Origin: Deltaproteobacteria bacterium
GTDB lineage: Bacteria; Desulfobacterota; DSM-4660; Desulfatiglandales; HGW-15
Length of the DNA stretch: 8,535 bases
Assembly (NCBI GenBank): GCA_016926135.1
Contig: JAFGPH010000594.1
Location: 1-8,535, forward strand
Reading direction: 5' to 3'
The notes under the pieces were generated by a model, which saw only the letters and a list, made by a program, of their open reading frames with translations, had not been told where the DNA came from and searched no databases. Positions 6,365 through 8,535 of the stretch are shown one piece after another; position 1 is the stretch's first letter, and the number at the start of each line of letters is the position of its first letter. Both the position numbers and the translations under genes were made by a program.

Positions 6365-6397
6365 AAGAAATCCCATTCCTTATTCGAGGTAATCTCC

Positions 6398-6631
6398 ATG
6401 CGGCAAGTGAACATTCACGAGGCAAAGACACAGTTTTCCCGGCTTCTCGCTGCCGTGGAACAGGGTGAGGAGATTGTGATCGCCCGCTACGGACAGCCCA
6501 TAGCCAAGCTCGTCGCGATCCGGCCTTCTGCCTCCCCTCGAAAGCCGGGCACGGCAAAAGGGAGGTTCACGGTCCCCCCTGCCTTTTTCGAACCCCTGCC
6601 GGACGAGGTGATCGAGGGGTTCGAGCGATGA
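6398..6631 (+). CDS. Type II antitoxin, Phd/YefM family
   Basis: A 77-residue antitoxin that binds DNA through its N-terminus and neutralises the PIN toxin through its C-terminus. Residues 4-41 (VNIHEAKTQFSRLLAAVEQG then EEIVIARYGQPIAKLVAI) are the classic Phd/YefM fold signature. A flexible Ser/Pro/Lys-rich hinge follows (about 43-55). The acidic, hydrophobic tail FEPLPDEVIEGFE (64-76) is the likely toxin-binding part. The length is typical. ATG 6398 has GAGGT (6386-6390) 7 bases upstream. The stop overlaps the toxin start by 4 bases (ATGA), so the two are translationally coupled. Expression is probably autorepressed through the palindrome at 6342-6364. Family assignment is secure. Confidence 0.93.
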   Translation: MRQVNIHEAKTQFSRLLAAVEQGEEIVIARYGQPIAKLVAIRPSASPRKPGTAKGRFTVPPAFFEPLPDEVIEGFER

Positions 6632-7014
6632 ACCTGCTTCTCGACACCCACACCTTTCTCTGGTGGATCACGGAAGCCCCGCAGCTCTCGGACAAGGCCC
6701 GTAGTCTCATTGCCAACGGAAGCAACAGGTTGTATTGGAGCGCGGCGAGTTCGTGGGAAGTCGCCATCAAGCACGCACTGGGAAGACTGCCACTCCCTGA
6801 GTCCCCAAAGAGATTCCTGCCGCAAGAATTGACCAGGAACGGCATCGAGTCGCTTCCCATCACCGACCTTCATGCCCTCCATGCCGGACAGCTCCCCCCC
6901 CACCATCGCGACCCGTTCGACCGGATGCTTATCGCACAGGCTCAGGTCGAGTCTTTGACGCTGCTCACCAACGATCCCCAGTGCCACCTTTACGAGATTG
7001 AGACAGTCTGGTGA
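6628..7014 (+). CDS. Type II toxin, PIN-domain ribonuclease (VapC-like)
   Basis: This 128-residue toxin is a PIN-domain metal-dependent RNase of the subgroup usually paired with Phd-type antitoxins. The N-terminus MNLLLDTHTFLWW supplies acidic residue Asp6. Glu44 lies in SSWEVAIKHALGRL, Asp95 and Asp98 in HHRDPFDRMLIAQA, and Asp116 in TLLTNDPQ, so the acidic active site is complete and the protein should be active. The length is normal for the family. The start ATG overlaps the antitoxin stop by 4 bases. Targets of related VapC toxins are often tRNA or rRNA, but the target here cannot be inferred. It is the last clear gene of the operon; a very small frame beginning GTG at 7011 overlaps its stop. 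Confidence 0.93.
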   Translation: MNLLLDTHTFLWWITEAPQLSDKARSLIANGSNRLYWSAASSWEVAIKHALGRLPLPESPKRFLPQELTRNGIESLPITDLHALHAGQLPPHHRDPFDRMLIAQAQVESLTLLTNDPQCHLYEIETVW

Positions 7015-7324
7015 TTTTGCCCCTCGATCCCGAAAAGCGACGCTATTACCGGGAGCACAACTCCAGGATCCTCCACGCAGCGAACCATGCCGAGCTGGAC
7101 GCCCCTGGATGAACACCTTCTCTCGCAACTGCCGCCAACGAACCCTGCTCTGGTTGAAAACAGCATGACTCATTCCTTGCTATACCCCACGGTAGGCAGA
7201 GGCCTCGGTTGAGTTTTGGATCCGAAGCTGCCCCCCCTCATTTTCTTGAAAAGATGATTACTCACGAGTAAGTTACTCGCGTGTAATCTGGAGTCAAGGA
7301 AGATAGTCTCGTAAATTCTCACTA
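7015..7324. other. Gene-poor stretch with possible coding remnants and tandem palindromes
   Basis: These 310 bases lie between the toxin and the convergent ATPase gene. Two tiny + strand frames are visible. One runs 7011-7112 (GTG start, 33 residues, beginning MILPLDPEKRRYYREHN), overlapping the toxin stop by 4 bases. The other runs 7087-7212 (41 residues, MPSWTPLDEHLLSQLPP). Neither has a good ribosome site; they may be fragments of lost genes or chance frames. Adjacent palindromes lie at 7258-7286. I see no clear intrinsic terminator for either flanking gene. Confidence 0.5.
7258..7286. promoter_or_regulatory. Two adjacent palindromes, operator-like
   Basis: TTACTCACGAGTAA (7258-7271) has perfect 6-base arms. 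One base later TTACTCGCGTGTAA (7273-7286) is a near copy with one mismatched pair in its arms. The two are direct repeats with 12 of 14 bases identical. The shape suits a dimeric helix-turn-helix regulator such as a TetR-type protein (inference). No gene start lies close by on either strand, so its target is unclear. Confidence 0.45.
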
Positions 7325-8535
7325 TCAGAGGACTGTGATTGGAATAGACTGGACGGATGGGCCTAGCGGCAAGGGTCTGTCCACAAGACAGATGACACCC
7401 CCGGGGCCGATCGGCAAACCCAGATGTTCCAGTACCTTAAAATGCCGGACATCTTCCTTCCTGGGAGAGGCGCTTTTTTTGAATTCAAGAGGATAGATCG
7501 TGCCGTCCTGAACAATGAGAAGATCGATCTCTTTCTTGTCCTTGTCACGGTAGTAATAAAAAGGAGCCCGACGGCCATTGTGCCAGTAACTCTTGAGTAG
7601 TTCCGCAACGATCCAAGTCTCCAGGATTGGACCGGACATCGCTCCCGCCTCAAGGGTTTCGGGACTCGACCATTCCGTCAGATACGAGCAAAGACCCGTG
7701 TCCAGAAGGTAGAGCTTGGGTGTCTTGACCAAACGCTTGGTGACATTCGTGTGATAGGGTTCCAGCAGGTATATGATCCCCGAGGTCTCAAGGATAGAGA
7801 GCCAGTTCTTCGCGGTATTCGGGGCTACGTCGGCGTCCCTGGCCAGTTCGGCCATATTCAATATTCTTCCGGTTCGTGCGGCCGCGGCACGCAGAAAACG
7901 CATGAAGGCCCTCTCGTCACCGACCCGTGAAAGATCCCGAATATCGCGTTGCAGGTAGGTCTGGACGTAGGAGCCGTAGAACATGTCCCGATCCATCCCA
8001 TCAACCAACGCGATCGCAGGGAACGACCCACGCCAGATCAATCGATACAATTCCCTCAGCGTTAGCCTGCCGCCGCTTTCCGCGCGCTTGCGGATCGCCT
8101 CCGGTGTGGGCAGAAATGGAGTGCAGTCGCCTTCTTCCCCTTTCATTTCCCTTCTTGACAGCCCCAGCAGACGGATGATGCCGACACGACCTGCCAGAGA
8201 CTCAGAGACACCTTTCATCAGGTGAAAATGCTGAGACCCTGTAAGCCAATACAGATTCGGCAGATGTTTCCGATCCACTTCCATCTTTATGTATGGAAGG
8301 AGTCCCGGTGCGTACTGAATTTCGTCGATGAGCAACGGCGGAGTGAACCGCTGAAAGAAGATCCCGGGCTCTTCCGTCGCAAGTGTGAGGAGCAGGGGAT
8401 CATCAAGCGTGACATAGGACCTTTCGGGCGTCTTGATATGCTGCAGAAAAGTGGTCTTGCCCACCTGCCTGGCACCCGTGACCAACAACACCGGAAACTG
8501 GTCTTGGGCCGATTTTACGAAATCTTCAATTGTCC
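7325..8535 (-). CDS. DUF4143-type AAA ATPase, 5'-truncated at the window edge
   Basis: This is a P-loop ATPase of the COG1373/DUF4143 group. Cellular function is largely unknown in this family. The frame stays open to the window edge (reading TIEDFVKSAQDQFPV before the GTG at 8491), so the GTG is internal and only a short N-terminus is missing; 402 residues are visible. Walker A is GARQVGKTT, Walker B is PPLLIDEIQYAP, and the sensor segment is YWLTGSQHFHLMKG. A winged-helix-like part follows (MAELARDADVAPNTAKNWLS). The C-terminal DUF4143 region has LYLLDTGLCSYL and then EIDLLI with YPLEFKKS, a PD-(D/E)XK nuclease-like arrangement. All motifs are intact. It is convergent with the toxin and not in its operon. 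These proteins are common in accessory DNA of bacteria and archaea, which fits this region. Confidence 0.92.
   Translation of the reverse strand, partial: TIEDFVKSAQDQFPVLLVTGARQVGKTTFLQHIKTPERSYVTLDDPLLLTLATEEPGIFFQRFTPPLLIDEIQYAPGLLPYIKMEVDRKHLPNLYWLTGSQHFHLMKGVSESLAGRVGIIRLLGLSRREMKGEEGDCTPFLPTPEAIRKRAESGGRLTLRELYRLIWRGSFPAIALVDGMDRDMFYGSYVQTYLQRDIRDLSRVGDERAFMRFLRAAAARTGRILNMAELARDADVAPNTAKNWLSILETSGIIYLLEPYHTNVTKRLVKTPKLYLLDTGLCSYLTEWSSPETLEAGAMSGPILETWIVAELLKSYWHNGRRAPFYYYRDKDKKEIDLLIVQDGTIYPLEFKKSASPRKEDVRHFKVLEHLGLPIGPGGVICLVDRPLPLGPSVQSIPITVL

Larger units (their letters stand above)
6166..6397. other. Divergent intergenic region between dehydratase and antitoxin
   Basis: This stretch of 232 bases separates the - strand dehydratase from the + strand toxin-antitoxin pair. 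The right part carries the antitoxin promoter, operator and ribosome site, listed separately. The left part holds the dehydratase ribosome site (complement of 6176-6181) and a TCCA-rich patch with the 7-bp inverted repeat ACGATGG (6243-6249) and CCATCGT (6269-6275). I see no convincing promoter for the dehydratase. A - strand open frame across this area has no recognisable protein features. Confidence 0.6.

Noticed and set aside
6162..6557. A - strand open frame upstream of the dehydratase
   Set aside because: It overlaps the antitoxin and promoter and its product is low complexity with no known features.
6487..7173. A - strand open frame of 228 codons over the toxin-antitoxin pair
   Set aside because: Both + strand genes have complete family motifs and coupled starts; the antisense translation has none.
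7196..7210. GAGGCCTC palindrome as a terminator between toxin and ATPase
   Set aside because: It is a perfect palindrome without a loop and has no U-rich tract after it on either strand.
1..8535. CRISPR array, tRNA/rRNA gene or insertion sequence
   Set aside because: I saw no regularly spaced repeats, no cloverleaf or rRNA-like sequence, and no transposase frame or terminal inverted repeats in the window.

Overview
The window looks like chromosomal DNA from a GC-rich Gram-negative bacterium. A secretin, type II pseudopilins and a periplasmic lytic transglycosylase imply an outer membrane. The tandem pseudopilins ending in a DG-x-PY-x-EW tail, and the DUF4124-like segment on the transglycosylase, fit deltaproteobacterial (Desulfobacterota-type) relatives best. 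That assignment is from memory of such families and is tentative. GTG and TTG starts and tightly packed or overlapping genes are common.

Region 1 (1-3653, + strand) is the distal part of a type II secretion / type IV pilus-like operon. It holds the C-terminal part of a secretin carrying a proline-rich linker and a C-terminal SPOR domain. Three pseudopilin genes follow with overlapping or near-touching ends, then a small exported coiled-coil protein of unknown function, then a secreted SLT-type lytic transglycosylase. Together they supply the outer-membrane channel, pseudopilus subunits and probably the peptidoglycan handling for a secretion apparatus. The cytoplasmic ATPase and inner-membrane platform would lie to the left, outside the window.

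Region 2 (3654-3845) is a convergent intergenic gap with a strong hairpin that can terminate transcription from both sides.

Region 3 (3846-6165, - strand) is a two-gene unit. The first gene encodes a large membrane-anchored nucleotide-sugar 4,6-dehydratase/epimerase of the WbpM/PglF/CapD type. Seven bases downstream is a small single-pass membrane protein of unknown function. The first gene points to surface polysaccharide or glycan synthesis.

Region 4 (6166-8535) is accessory. A divergent intergenic region carries a promoter and a 23-bp near-palindromic operator in front of a Phd/YefM-type antitoxin and PIN-domain toxin pair that overlap by 4 bases. A 310-bp gene-poor stretch follows, with small possible coding remnants and a pair of adjacent palindromes. 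A DUF4143-type AAA ATPase on the - strand then runs off the right edge, lacking only a short N-terminus.

I did not find a clearly new multi-gene system. The most interesting points are the secretin-SPOR fusion with a transglycosylase in the same operon, the unknown coiled-coil protein between them, the well-defined toxin-antitoxin operator, and the orphan tandem palindromes at 7258-7286.
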